Source of the DNA: Labia minor | Taxonomy: Eukaryota > Arthropoda > Insecta > Dermaptera > Spongiphoridae | NCBI GenBank assembly: GCA_963082975.1 | Contig: OY720350.1 | Coordinates: forward strand, 44,966,734-45,030,733 | Length of the DNA: 64,000 bases | Direction: 5' to 3' | Shown: positions 22,470 through 33,697 of the stretch, piece by piece | Position numbering within the stretch: position 1 is the stretch's first letter | How the letters are laid out: each line of letters opens with the position of its first letter | Translations under genes and position numbers: made by a program | Notes under the pieces: model-generated | What the model saw: only the letters and a program-made list of their open reading frames with translations | Database searches by the model: none | What the model was told of the DNA's origin: nothing

Positions 22470-24404
22470 TAAGAAAAATATTTTTATATTTGATTTTATT
22501 ACTTTATTTTTTATTTATTATTATTATGATTATTTTGTTGTTTTAGGATTTTTAATATAATGAGAAGAATTAAAATAATAAAAAAAATTCATAGATCACA
22601 TTACTTTAATTAATTAGGAAAATAATAACTACTTAATATTAATACTAATAATACTTGACTATCAATTCGCTCAGTCCTTTCTCTCCCCCCCCCCCCAACT
22701 TTTTCCCAACTATTCTTAGAATCAATCAATTTATAAAAATTGTTTATTTTGTAAATGAAAAGCATATATCGCTATTAAGGGCTAATATATTTTGTTTCCT
22801 CAATTTGCCAGCCCAATCCTTTTTAATAGCTTTGTCATAATTTACTAAACTAAATTAATGTAAATAAATATATAAACTAAATAAAGAATATATATATATA
22901 TATATAATTAGTATTAAATGATGAATAAGTTTAATCAGAGAAAGAAAAAAAAAATATTGTTTGAATTAAGTGAATTATATTTTTATTATGGCTTGCTTGC
23001 AAAAGACCCTTTTCTTCATATTCTCGGTGGATATTAAAGTGTTCATCGAGGGGCAGGGGCCGGTTTGCGTGCCGCCCCGGGGGCACTATGCCTCCCCTAG
23101 TAAAAGAGAATGCGTGCGTGCGTAAGACGGTAGCTCCACACTGTGAGAAAGCCCTAGGGCCCCTCCGAGGGCCGCATTTTTATTATACAAATCTAGGCAA
23201 ATAAACATTTACGCACGGGTCGTTATTGGCCAGGAGGAAACCCCCGCCATATTTGGTCTTTATTAACAACATTAATGGAAGCTCATATACATAAAACAGA
23301 ATTTAGATATTGTTCGCTATATTTATTATCTCCTTTTGTACGCCGAATGCATCTTCATAAAACCAATTGCGAATACATGCAATTACTTTTTAACATTATT
23401 TATTTATTTATTTATTTTTTCTTTTCAATCAAATTCAATTGATACACTCAGGATCATTTTAATTTGTGCAAATTTTAAAAACGATTATTTAAATGATGTT
23501 TTTTTCCCATTATTAATATAAATATATGATAATCTATAAAAAAAAGGGTTGTATATATTAAATAAAAATAAATTTTGATCAATTTATATATATATATATA
23601 ATATATTTATTATATTAAAACGGGCATATATAAAAAAAAACATTCAAATTCGCCGTTATTTTCATAGAAATTCACGAATTTCCATAAATATGTAATTTTT
23701 ATCAAGAAAAAAAAATTGATTCAACGATTAAAAAATATTTAATATAAATTATGTTCAATTTTGGAAATATACATACTAACGGAAAAAAAAATGAATATGC
23801 CTACATATAAAGTGAGAAATAAATTTGATTTATTATTATCTATAATAAGTTGAAACATTTCGTGGTTAATTAAATAATAATATCTCCATTAAAAAAAATT
23901 AGAAAAATTTGGAAGGTAATAATAAATCAATCAATCAAAATTTATTTTAAATGTTTTATAATTAGTATTTTGATTATTTAAATTATAAGTAAAAATATAT
24001 ACATATCTTCAAACCATATTTTCAAACTAGTATTTCAATTATAAAATACTCGTATTCAATTCAAAGAGGTTATGGTCATACTTTTCAATTTATAGTATAT
24101 CATTAACATTTATGATTTAATAAATAATTTAGATTTAAAAAAAATTAACTATTTTGATTTTATAAGAAATTTCATGATTTTGTAAATATTGTTCCATTTG
24201 AGGGATTGGCATTTCATTCGAATTACCAGGGCTATAGTGGATTTTGGCTTTGAGTACTGGTTCATATTTATTGGTGTCGAAAATATTATAAATGATTGAT
24301 GATTTCTCAAGGTTAATATTTTGAGAATTTAATTGAATAATAAAAAATTTCTTCGTTTTCGAAGGGGATCTTCACCACATTTAGCGAGTAAACTATCAAC
24401 TAAA
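22470..24404. other. AT-rich DNA with a GC-rich island at 22985-23270
   Basis: The island contains GCCGCCCCGGGGGCAC, a GCCCTAGGGC palindrome near 23151 and GTGCGTGCGTG. It does not match the hAT elements at 38.8 and 42.8 kb beyond short GCCGCC runs, and no domain is readable in any frame. A poly-C run lies at about 22685-22696 and (TA)n tracts at about 22890 and 23590. The rest is A/T-rich. Confidence 0.35.
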
Positions 24405-24650
24405 TTAAAATCCGCCGAGAACAATACGAAGAGCAATATTTTGTATTGGATCGAGTCTTTTTAAAGCAATATCTCGAGCCGATGAATAGACTGGAGAAGC
24501 ATAGTCGATCCGAATTCGAATAATAGCTCTGTAGACCCTCAAGAGTACAGTACTGTCCGCACTCCAACGAAACTGAGACAGAACTTTCCAAAGATTCATC
24601 GATTTGAGACATTTTGCTCTAGGTTGCTGGATATGCACTTTCCTATTCAA
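24405..24650 (-). pseudogene. Jockey/R1-like LINE reverse transcriptase, C-terminal relic
   Basis: The minus strand encodes KCLKSMNLWKVLSQFRWSAD, then LLRVYRAIIRIRIDYASPVY and LKRLDPIQNIALRIVLGGF. This matches the region after the catalytic core of jockey-clade non-LTR reverse transcriptases ('KALNLLKVLS...WGADR..LLRLYRALIRSKLDYG..VYGSA...LK.LDPIHN.GLRL.LGAF'). The frame is open for about 80 codons but is cut off at both ends, so no YADD catalytic motif is present. It abuts an inverted family B fragment. Confidence 0.75.
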
Positions 24651-24652
24651 TT

Positions 24653-24924
24653 TTTACTATCTCGCCAGATGTCGAGATTTTGATGTTTTTATATGTTTTG
24701 AAGGCCCCTGGGTCATTTTCAATAAGTTGAGATAAATATGTGTGTGGGTGTGTTTATGTGTGTATGTAGATAAGATTAAGCATAAACGCTTTGAGCTAGA
24801 ATCATGAAATTCGGTACACGGACATTTTTCAAAATTCGTAGTATTCTATGAACTTTTGAGAAATGTAGCACATTCGGAAGAAGACCATTCATTACCTACC
24901 TCGTTTTTATTTTTTTCCTCTATA
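24653..24924 (-). repeat. Family B element, diverged 3' fragment (copy 8)
   Basis: This inverted fragment covers the 3' half of family B, from TTTTTACTATCTCGCCAGA through the microsatellite (about 24740-24768) to TTTTTTTCCTCTA. It is more diverged than the other copies and is wedged between the jockey-like relic and the DUF4817-type transposase relic. Confidence 0.75.
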
Positions 24925-24931
24925 CCGATCA

Positions 24932-25188
24932 CCATTGGCTATTCGGGTCTTCCTCAATGCTACGCTCTACAGTAGCAATAGCTTCTTCTGTCTCTGGGGA
25001 TGCGAGTTATCAATAAGAGTAAACGTGGTGCGAAAACGTTCCATGGTTAATCGAATTAACTGCTCTGATGGACGATTTTGTCGACGTTAAAATGGACATA
25101 GTGCACGATACGTATTCCGCACAGAACCATTATTTTCGAAATAAAATTGCACTATTTGCAAGCGTTGTTCAGGCGTAAATCTATTCAT
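24932..25188 (-). pseudogene. DUF4817-containing Tc1/mariner-type transposase, N-terminal relic
   Basis: From the start codon at 25186-25188 the minus strand reads MNRFTPEQRLQIVQFYFENN, then GSVRNTYRALCPF and a stop. It resumes as NRPSEQLIRLTMERFRTTFT and, after a frame slip, TEEAIATVERSIEEDPNSQW. This is the N-terminal helix-turn-helix part (DUF4817) of a transposase family common in insects, normally followed by a DDE domain that is missing here. A stop and a frameshift make it dead. The upstream end matches the element's terminal sequence (see 25200-25283). Confidence 0.8.
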
Positions 25189-25199
25189 GATGAATTGCC

Positions 25200-25283
25200 A
25201 AACCAAACTGAGAATAAACTGTTAAATCGGTCGTCAACTTGAACAGTAATGCTAACTTAAAGTTCTATAAAAACACCCTTTAT
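25200..25283 (-). mobile_element. Terminal sequence of the DUF4817 transposon
   Basis: Read on the minus strand the end is TAAAGGGTGTTTTTATAGAA followed by CTTTAAGTTAGCATTACTG, the type of terminus carried by insect elements of this class, with TA at the edge. It lies 15-95 bp upstream of the transposase start. The opposite terminus is missing, so the element is truncated. Confidence 0.6.
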
Positions 25284-26002
25284 AAATTAGTTTTTCTTAA
25301 AATATTTAAATTATACATATATATATGTATTAACTAATTTTATAATTAAAAAAAAACAAAATCTGTTGATAAGTAATGTAAATAAGTTTTGTTACAATTG
25401 TACAAGTAAATTAATAAATAATAATAAATCTAAATTATAGTTCTCTGAGAAGAAAAAGTAATAGTATGCATTTTTTTTTCCTTTTTTGATACCAAATATA
25501 AATATTGAATTCACTCGGGAACATAAATTCGTGTTGGAAAATCATTCTGTTTAATTGATCGAATCGTCAGTTAGCTAAACAACAAGGTAACTAACCAAAG
25601 GTAACTATTTCGATGTTTAACGCATCAGATTAGATTATCTTCATCTCTCTGTCTCTCTCTTCATCTCTATAAAGATTATTAATCTGAACGATATTACTCA
25701 TATTAAAAAAGCGAAGCCTGGCCGGGCTCTTTAGGTAAAATCTGTTATTAAATAAACGGATCTCGTCTCGAACCAATCGATTAGAGATCAGTTCGATTAA
25801 TTGGATAGCTGCCTTTTTTGAATGTTTAATGATAGCCAAACGGACTCAGCCGAATCAATAAAAGATTATTTAATAAAGTGATTAGAAAATATTGGTTATA
25901 AATCGATTTCAATTTCAAAAATCATTATCATATTGTATTAAGTTTTTTTTTTTTTTCTAATCTTTTCATATTATAAATATTATATAATATAAATATGTAT
26001 CT
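25284..26002. other. AT-rich DNA without a recognisable gene
   Basis: A slightly less A/T-rich part at about 25540-25860 holds a reverse frame (25630-25839) with no known domain. A CT/TCTC-rich run lies near 25648. Nothing else was recognised. Confidence 0.4.
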
Positions 26003-26200
26003 ATATATCTCTTCTGAACTTGAAAGGTCTTGGCCGCCATATCCACATTTCCCCAAACGGCCCTTTTCTAAATCACTTCAATTCACAGTCATTTAACAAT
26101 CGAACACCCACAAACAAAGGTCTCGCTAATCTTTCTTCTCCTAATTCTATAATGTGTTCCGCTTTTCGACAATATCCTTGATTTTATGCCCTTGAATATG
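26003..26200 (-). pseudogene. LINE C-terminal relic, related to 8525-9049
   Basis: The minus strand gives, in patched frames, LGEERLARPLFVGVRLLNDC and GPFGEMWIWRPRPFKFRRDI, resembling the last part of the LINE polyprotein at 8.5 kb (ARMGEEKYIG ... WRKVVVAAKNFRV). The left edge, after TATCTATATATCTC, matches that of the 8.5-kb relic. It is heavily decayed. Confidence 0.45.
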
Positions 26201-26228
26201 TTTAAAGATATAATATAATATAACTATA

Positions 26229-26702
26229 TACGAGAGTGGTCTGAAAAGTTTCCGACCTGACCAAGAAAAACGATGTTTTTCAATTTTTGTTTTGTTTTAT
26301 TTTTCAAAATTCAAGATAATTGAGACCTGTACGATGTCAGCTGAACGTGTGCGAAATGTTTTGCAAATCCATTTGAATATGGAAAGCTGTGTGCAACGTG
26401 GGTGCCGCATTTCCTAACGTTAGACCAAAAATTGCTTCGAAAAACCATTTCTAAAGACAATTTGGCGCTGTAGGCGTAATCCAAACGAATTTTTGCGTCG
26501 ATTCATAACTGTTGATGAGACTTAAATTAAATTAAATCAAATTTAATTAATTAATTAAATAATTTATTAATTAAATTAATTAGAACACCGTTATAAGAAA
26601 TATATCAGTGTTGGTGTAGATTATGTTGAAAAATATAGAAAAAAAAATTGAAAAACATCGTTTTTCTTGGTCAGGTTGGAAACTTTTCATCCCACCCTCA
26701 TA
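26229..26702 (+). mobile_element. Internally deleted mariner element, copy 2
   Basis: TA target bases flank the element. The terminal inverted repeats start CGAGAGTGGTCTGAAAAG. The interior reads MSAERVRNVLQIHLNMESC, then a frame break, RISxxxTKNCFEKPF and RRNPNEFLRRFITVDE, then the same A/T-rich replacement segment as in the other copies. It lacks the catalytic domain and could move only if a transposase were supplied by another element. Confidence 0.9.
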
Positions 26703-27267
26703 TATTTCAGATTATTTAATTAAATATTTTTTATGTATTTGATGGAATAAGGAGCAGAAGCAAGAAAACTAAATTAAGATTATAAAAAGTTACTAAAAGA
26801 TATTAAATCAAGTTATTCACACAATAGTAATATATATATTGTTCAAACCTTACAAAGTCAAAATCTAACCACTATAATAATTTAAGTTGATGCGAATTAT
26901 CGTTTATAAATGGATAACCAAATGAGGGAATGGAATGTTGAAAAATATTGCCTATGAATTTTCGCGTTAAAAATTCCATCTTACGATATATCCATAAATT
27001 GGTTAAAAAAAGTATTCATCACTTTTGATATAAATCTTAGCATGAGAAAGAGTGGAGATTTACGGGGTGGAAAATAAAAACTTTGTTGATATTTTGATTC
27101 TATGATTTATTTCAACACATCAATCTCATATATAATTAATTAAATTTATTATTATTATGATTATTAGATTATCACTTTTATTATAAACAGTTAATTAATA
27201 AAAATGTTCAAGTTATTAAATTATTATTATTATTGTTGTTACACCATTATCAACAGAAAAGAAAAAA
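26703..27267. other. AT-rich DNA without a recognisable gene
   Basis: Nothing recognised beyond A/T-rich sequence. Confidence 0.45.
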
Positions 27268-27731
27268 TCTGGAGTGTCTCCACTCGACTATCTCGCAAAT
27301 TTAAATTGTATTAATTAACATATATTATATTTAAATTAAATTTAGTTAATTAAATAATAAATTAAAATTAATAAATAATATTTATTAAACCAGCGCGTGT
27401 TGATGGCTCCATGTCACGTGCTGGCGCGTGATTGACAGTCAGTTTAGAGGAAAAAGAATGAAAACGTGGTAGGTAATGAATGACCCTCTTGCGAAAGAGC
27501 TACATTTCTCAAAAATTGATAGAAAACTACGAATTTTGAATAATGATCATGTACCAAATTTCATTATTCTAGCTCAAATCGTTTTTGCATAATCTTGTCT
27601 ACATACACACATACACACACACGCATACATACACACACAGACTCAACCTTAGTGAAAATGACTCAGGGACCTTCAAAACGTATAAACACATCAAAATCTC
27701 GACATCGAAAAATTTCGTGATCGCGAGATAG
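27268..27731 (+). repeat. Family B element, internally deleted copy 9
   Basis: The ends are those of family B (TCTGGAGTGTCTCC and GCGAGATAGG). A deletion removes the segment between the GC-richer part (GGCGCGTGATTGACAGTC) and the GTCAGTTTAGAGG block, about 120 bp including the TATATATAG motif. Confidence 0.85.
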
Positions 27732-28564
27732 GAAAAAGGCACAGTTTTTCATGGGGGCCTTACTTTTCTAAATTATATCAATATGTAAATAAATATTATA
27801 ATAATTTATTATAGGTATTTCTTGATATTGGAATTATTTGAAGGAAAATTGATTTTATTTGTATATAAGGGGAAAAGTTCTAAAAATCGATTTTAAATTT
27901 TTAAATTTATTATTTATTGTAAAATTCACAAAAGAATCTCATTATCATTCATTGCTATTAAATTTGGGTGATAAAAAATAGTTAGGCAATAATTATATAA
28001 ATCATTTAATTTAATTGAAATAAAACAAGTATTTAAATAAAATAATTGAAAATGTAGAACTAAAAGATACACGTTTTATTATATTAATTAATTTGTACTT
28101 ATAAAACTGTTTTTATTTAATTTAATTAGTAGTACGAATAATATTGAATAAAACAATTTTATTGTGTATATAATTATAGATGTATATTTTTTAGGATTCA
28201 AAAAAAAAACTTTGAATTATTGTGAGAAATTAATTTGAAAGGTAATTTGTCCGGTAATTTCGTTAATATTTGGATTTGAGTGTAAATTATAAGGCGGACA
28301 TTACTAAGACGCACAGACACATTTAGATAGTTGGCTAGTTGACTTAGTCAGACACTCAGAGCAGCAAATGGCTGCAGGCGAATTGACGAGGCTCCGGATT
28401 CAAGGATATTCCCAGGCCGGTGGAAGGATAATGCATATGGATGACCAAATCCCTGCCCCGCTGCCCCCTACCCCTCCCACCACCACACACATCCAATGCC
28501 CCACACTGATTTCGATCAATCGATTGCTCAATCGATTGATCAAACGAAAAATGCATCAAATGTA

Positions 28565-28600
<36 letters not shown>

Positions 28601-28819
28601 GATAAAATAGAAAAAATAGCGGTCCTTTTGACTGAAACCCTCGAACATCATTCTCCTACTGAATTGAAGTATCCCTTCTCCCTTTGATTTCATCTCCACA
28701 TGAATTCGGAGTTATTAATTAAAGAAATTCAGTGGTTTTGAAAATGATAATCAATCAATCTTCAAAAGAATTATCTTCTGAATTTCTATCTTAAATTATT
28801 TTCTATTCTATATTATCAA
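27732..28819. other. AT-rich DNA with a GC-richer island at 28290-28550
   Basis: The island holds a CCCCTGCC-like pyrimidine-rich run, TTGGCTAGTTGACTTAGTCAG, and at 28515-28540 two 12-bp arms ATCAATCGATTG/CAATCGATTGAT separated by CT, a perfect inverted repeat. A (TA)n tract follows at about 28568-28597. Overlapping frames on both strands (28356-28687) show no domain. It is a candidate regulatory element. Confidence 0.4.
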
Positions 28820-28990
28820 TTTTTTTTTTTTTTTTTTTTTGACTTTTTCAGAATATATCTCCATTTAGTCAGCTTTCTCAGATTTGTTTATTATTTTTAT
28901 TTATATTTATATTTATATATCGATGATGGTTTGAACCCTCGAACTCGAGTCGGCGAACCGGTCACTATAACCTCGCGGCTAAACTCCCGG
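28820..28990 (-). mobile_element. tRNA-derived SINE, copy 2
   Basis: This is the same SINE as at 18969-19144, with the head ACCGGGAGTTTAGCCGCGAGG and the B-box-like GAGTTCGAGGGTT on the minus strand and a long poly-A tail (poly-T on top at 28820-28840). The target duplication TATATTATCAA flanks it exactly at 28809-28819 and 28991-29001. The different duplications of the two copies show independent insertions. Confidence 0.85.
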
Positions 28991-29270
28991 TATATTATCA
29001 AAATAAAACAATAAAATAAATAATATAATAAATACAAACATATAATTAAAAGAATTTAAATATCTTTTTTTAAATACTTTAAAATTGAACTAAAAATTCA
29101 AGAACCGTTTATGGTAAAGATCAATGTTAATAGAGCTAAAATATTTGGAAATATGTCAATACAAATTATTGCTCAAATTTTCCTTATTTCACTAGCTTTT
29201 GATATCTAGATTAATAACTTTTGCAGGGAACTGTTTCCCCCATTTCATTCTCTACTAAATTTGAGAATAT

Positions 29271-30113
29271 AAGGTAAACATACCAGTGGTGGACCGCCTT
29301 AAGAGAAATTTTCATAAAAAATCCACTATTATTCTGTAATAAAAGTGAGAATAACAACAAAACAAGTGCTAAGATATTGTATAACTATTTTTAATATAAC
29401 ATAAATTTAATTTAATTTAACACAAACATTCATATTTAAATATTTATTAAAAAACATTTTCTAAACGTATTTTTTGTTCTAGTAGTTGACCATCTAAAAA
29501 TCTAAAATTTTAGTAATTGACCATCAACTTAAAATGGGTTTAAAATAAATAAATGGAATAAAATGTACTAAGGATTAGTTTTATTAATATAATTTATTTT
29601 AATTCTTCTTTATATTTTCAGTTCATATCGGGAATTAGTTAACCTTTCTTGTTTTGCAAATTGCTCGAGGTGTCCAATTGTAATCAAGGATGTCAGCAGT
29701 TTTTATACATTTCCATAAATCTCCTGTATTCTCCATCGATAAAATCATGGCTTCTTCTTCATCAGGTATTTTTTTTATCTTTTTTAGAACATGCAATCAT
29801 TGAATTTTAGAGTCTTCTGATCGTCATCACTGAATTCAAGGCAATTATTTTCATCTGTGTGATATTTTAAAACTGAAGTCAGAATATTCAGAACTATTAA
29901 CTTATTCTATACGAAAGGTCTTTTCTCCCTTTTTTTTTTGCTATCCAACTTTTTCCTTGGTCTCTGTTTCATTATTAATCAATCCGGAAGAGGCTCTTCA
30001 TGATATTTATCGATATTTCGAGTTTAATTTGAAATTAAAAAGCTTCATTTGATGAAAAATCTACCAAATGGTCAATTACTGGTACAGTGGTCCACCACTC
30101 GTACGTTTTCCTT
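29271..30113. mobile_element. 843-bp terminal-inverted-repeat element with coding remnant
   Basis: The ends are 25-bp inverted repeats with three mismatches: the left reads AAGGTAAACATACCAGTGG then TGGACC, and the complement of the right end reads AAGGAAAACGTACGAGTGG then TGGACC. A subterminal motif around TTAGTAATTGACCAT/ATGGTCAATTACT also occurs near both ends. A decayed coding region lies on the minus strand. I could not name the superfamily, and no clear target duplication is visible. Confidence 0.7.
29620..29990 (-). pseudogene. Decayed C-terminal coding remnant inside the 29.3-kb element
   Basis: The minus strand, with frame shifts, reads an acidic stretch (SSEYSDFSFKYHTDENNCLE, FSDDDQKTLKFNDCMF), then KKIPDEEEAMILSMENTGDL and WKCIKTADILDYNWTPRAIC, then KTRKVN and a stop. 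The composition is clearly protein-like compared with the flanks. Its place inside an inverted-repeat element suggests the C-terminus of that element's transposase. I do not recognise the family and give no function beyond that. Confidence 0.45.
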
Positions 30114-31556
30114 ACTTGATTATTGAAAAAATTTGTAATTCAATTAAATTATTTAATTTTTAAGTAAAAATTTCTAAGAATGAAGAATTAGAATTTTAAA
30201 AATATTCTAAAAACTTTTTTAATAAAATAAACTTTGAATAAATTAAAATTTTTCCAAATTTATATTTATATGAAACATTTTTCATATTCTATTAGATCTA
30301 TTTCAAGAAGTTTGATGAGAGAGGAGAGTGAGGAAGAAATATTTAATATTTTTCAAAAAAAATAATATTAACAATATTATCTCATAACATTTACTCATGA
30401 TTTTATCTAAATTTATATTAAAGTTATATATAAAATATTATAAATAAAATGAATTGGAAGTTTCACTAAATAATTTACTACTTTTAATATCAATTTTCGA
30501 AAAATTTAAATTGAATTACCTTGTAAACAAGCTATTAATTCATTTAATAAATTGGTAATAATCTTTGAAAATGTGATATAATACATTTAAAAGATTTAAA
30601 TGAATATAATCCTTCTATATATAATTTCAGATTTAAATACTCAATTATATTATAACATTTTTAGGGAAATTAATATTTTTTTTTCCTTTTTATATAAAAA
30701 TGATTCAATCAATAGAGCAACAAAATTATCCACTTAATAATATATATTAGTGAAGTGAAAATGTTTTCAAATTTATTTAAAGATATCTTTTTTTTCGATA
30801 CCAGTCAAATTTGATGAATTTTTCAATTTAGTGTTAAATATTCTCGATTAAGAATCGGAGGCAATTTCTTGAAAAATAAAAAAATAAAAATAAATTTAAA
30901 AAAAAAAAAAAACATGTGAAGAAATCTTCGTGCCGAAAGCCAAATGGAAGGGGAATAAGTCATTTGAGACGATGACTGAAGCTCGATTGAGAAATGGCTT
31001 CTCATTTTATTTCCAAGAATTTAAAAGATTTTTTTTCTTTCAACTTCTGAAGAAAAACAAATTCTAAATTTTACTGGGGAAAGAAGAATTTCTTGAATTT
31101 CTTCCAATCAAAGTTTAATTAGGATATAAATCCATTTAGAAGTTTTAATTAAAAAAAAAACAAAAAAAAAAAAATAAAAAAAAACTTAATCAATTCTCCC
31201 AAATGAAGACATAAAATGAAGTATTTTAATAATTATATATATATATATATATATATTCTAAAAGCAAATCAATACAGAAAAACCTTTATAAGCACATTAA
31301 TTTGATGTTATTTATTTATTTATTTACTACTTGTAATAACTTTTTTTGAAAAATGCCGAAAAAAATATAAATCCAAATTCATAGTAGGCAAATTACGATA
31401 AGTATGATCTAAGTCTAGAAAAACTTCAATGTAACATTATTCTTTAAACGTTTTATGGAATAAATAAAAGTTTATTATTAAAAATAATTTATATTATGAT
31501 ATTTATTACAATTATTATAAAAGATTCTAAAATAGGCTATAAATTATAAATTAAAT
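30114..31556. other. AT-rich DNA without a recognisable gene
   Basis: A/T-rich throughout, with poly-A runs (about 30899-30912 and 31149-31183) and a (TA)n tract at about 31233-31256. The reverse frame 30823-31005 has no domain. Confidence 0.45.
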
Positions 31557-31993
31557 TACGATGGTGGTCTGAAAAGTTTCCAGCCAAAAATTCAAGATAG
31601 CTGAGACCTGTACGATGTCAGCTGAACGTGTGCGAAATATTTTGCAAAACCATTTGAATATGGAAAGCTGTGAGCAATGTGGGTGCCGCATTTCCTAACG
31701 TTAGACCAAAAATTGCTTCGAAAAACCATTTCTAACGACAATTTGGCGCTGTAGGTGTAATCCAAACAATCGATTCATAACTGTTGATGAGACTTAAATT
31801 AGATTAAATCAAATTTAATCAATTAATTAAATAATTTATTAATTAATTAAATTAATCAAATTAATTAGAACACCGTTATGAGAAATGTATCAGTGTTGAT
31901 GGAGATTATGTTGAAAAATATAGCAAAAAAAAAAAAAATTTAAAAACATCGATTTTCTTGGTCAGGTCGGAAATTTTTCATCCCACCCTCGTA
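31557..31993 (+). mobile_element. Internally deleted mariner element, copy 3
   Basis: TA flanks the element at both ends. It has MSAERVRNILQNHLNMESC and the same A/T-rich replacement block. A small deletion near the left end removes the segment between GTTTCC and the AAAATTCAAGATAG block, which shortens the left inverted repeat, and another removes part of the RRNPNEFLRR sequence. Confidence 0.88.
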
Positions 31994-33054
31994 TTAGGAA
32001 TAAATTAAATTTTATATCAAGTTTATTGATAAAATAAAAATTATTGAACTTGAGCACTAGTGTTCAAACCTCACCAGATTCATGAAAATTTATAATAATA
32101 TATTTCATTTAAAGTGATAGTTTACCCAATAAATATGTAAACTAACTAAAATAGACTCAATTCCTAAGGGTGATTATAAACAAATAAGAAAATTGAATTT
32201 TATTGAATTTTACATTATTTTATAATATAATAAAATATTCATATATGATAGCAAGAAGAGGATAACGCAAAATCAATAATAAATAATGTAAATGTTAAAT
32301 ACATCTCGAGGGGCGAATAAAATTGATGATTTATAAATGAGTTTAACGAATGTTGAATGAAAATGATTTGTTTTTCTTTTTTTTTTTTTATTAATGATTC
32401 TAGTGATCAATGAATGATAGTTTTTACCTTTCTTTCTGGAAAAAGAAGTAAAAAAGAAAGTGCTTCCTTCCCTTCCGCGGTGGAACTCCGCTTTCGAAAT
32501 GGACCGTGAGAATCTCTCGGCATCCTTGTAAATTTTTTTTTTATTTGCTCTCAATATGGCGATTGTTAAAACATTGGTGCCTTGTTGGTGTGGTTATTTT
32601 ATTATTATTTTTTTTTTTATTTTTATTGGGGATCACGCGATCCAAAAACGGCCAGGTATCCGACAACGGGATGAAAGGGGTGATTGTAAAACATTGGACA
32701 TCCACCCCGCGGGCAAACGCTCACACGTTGCCGTTTTATATGACCAATTCAACATTCAACATTAACAATCTGAATTTCACTGAATGAACGTTAATTCAAC
32801 TTTGAAATACTTAAAGAGGAAAAAAAAGTATAAAACGGTCTGAGCATTTGTAACAGACACTATCGAAAATGAAATCATTTTATTGTAAATTCAAATAAAA
32901 TAAATTGTTACTTTTTTTTTTGTTTTGGTTATGTAATGTCCAATTAATAAATTGTTAATAAAAAAAAATTATTTTGTTATTAATATTAATTATTCTTAAA
33001 ACATATTTTAATAATATGAATAATTATTCATTTCTGTCAATGTTAATAAAAAAT
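31994..33054. other. AT-rich DNA with a GC-richer island at 32440-32770
   Basis: The island includes CTTCCGCGGTGGAACTCCGC and, further on, GGGGATCACGCGATCC and CACCCCGCGGGC. A short motif GATTGT(T)AAAACATTGG occurs twice (about 32562 and 32683). Overlapping frames on both strands (32273-32787) are broken by poly-T and poly-Phe and show no domain. The rest is A/T-rich. Confidence 0.35.
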
Positions 33055-33697
33055 AAGTTGATCTGTGGCCAGGTCCGAACCGACCGACTGTTTGAAGTAA
33101 ATTAATTAGCAGCTACAGAAACAATTTCAAATAATTTTAATATATCTATTAATGTAATAAAAAACAGATATGGATACATAAATAATAAATATAAACATTT
33201 TTAATTTTATTTTATTTATAATATATATGCAAGACCAGGCTGTGACGTCATGAATGGCTGGATGACGTCATATAATTTTAAATTAAGAAAAAACTAATAA
33301 AGATGATTTTTCTCGAGGATAAAACCAATACAAAGTGCATGATTCGTCGTGATATGTAAAAAATCCCCTCGTGTGAAATTTGGTGTGAAAATAACCCTTC
33401 CCTTCCTATCGTCGATCGCTAATACTACCACTTCCGGTTTCCGGATTTGCATCAAAAGTTGATCAATTCATCCCACTGATGCATTAAGTAAATATACCAA
33501 ATTTCATCGAAATCGGTTGAGCCGTTCAGGCTGTACACATCTATACGGACGGACGGACGGACGGACGGACAGACATCATGCTAAAAATACTTTTTTCTGT
33601 TAAGAAAATGCATGATTCGTGGAGATATGTAAAAATCTCCACATGTGAAATTTGGTGTGAAAACAATACCTCCCTTACTATCGTCGGTCGGTAAAAA
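33055..33697 (+). repeat. Family A dispersed element, copy 5
   Basis: A full-length copy with both TGACGTCA palindromes (about 33244-33271), a microsatellite at about 33545-33572 and an intact 3' hairpin and end. It ends exactly where family B copy 10 begins. Confidence 0.92.

Noticed and set aside
22985..23270. GC-rich block considered as a third hAT copy
   Set aside because: It shares only short GCCGCCC runs with the elements at 38.8 and 42.8 kb; no CAGTGGCGTA terminus or 8-bp duplication is present.
28567..28598. Long (TA)n tracts here and at 3.6, 8.3, 9.9, 31.2, 34.7, 35.4, 56.4 and 62.2 kb considered as replication or recombination sites
   Set aside because: They are ordinary microsatellites of an AT-rich genome and have no further shared structure.
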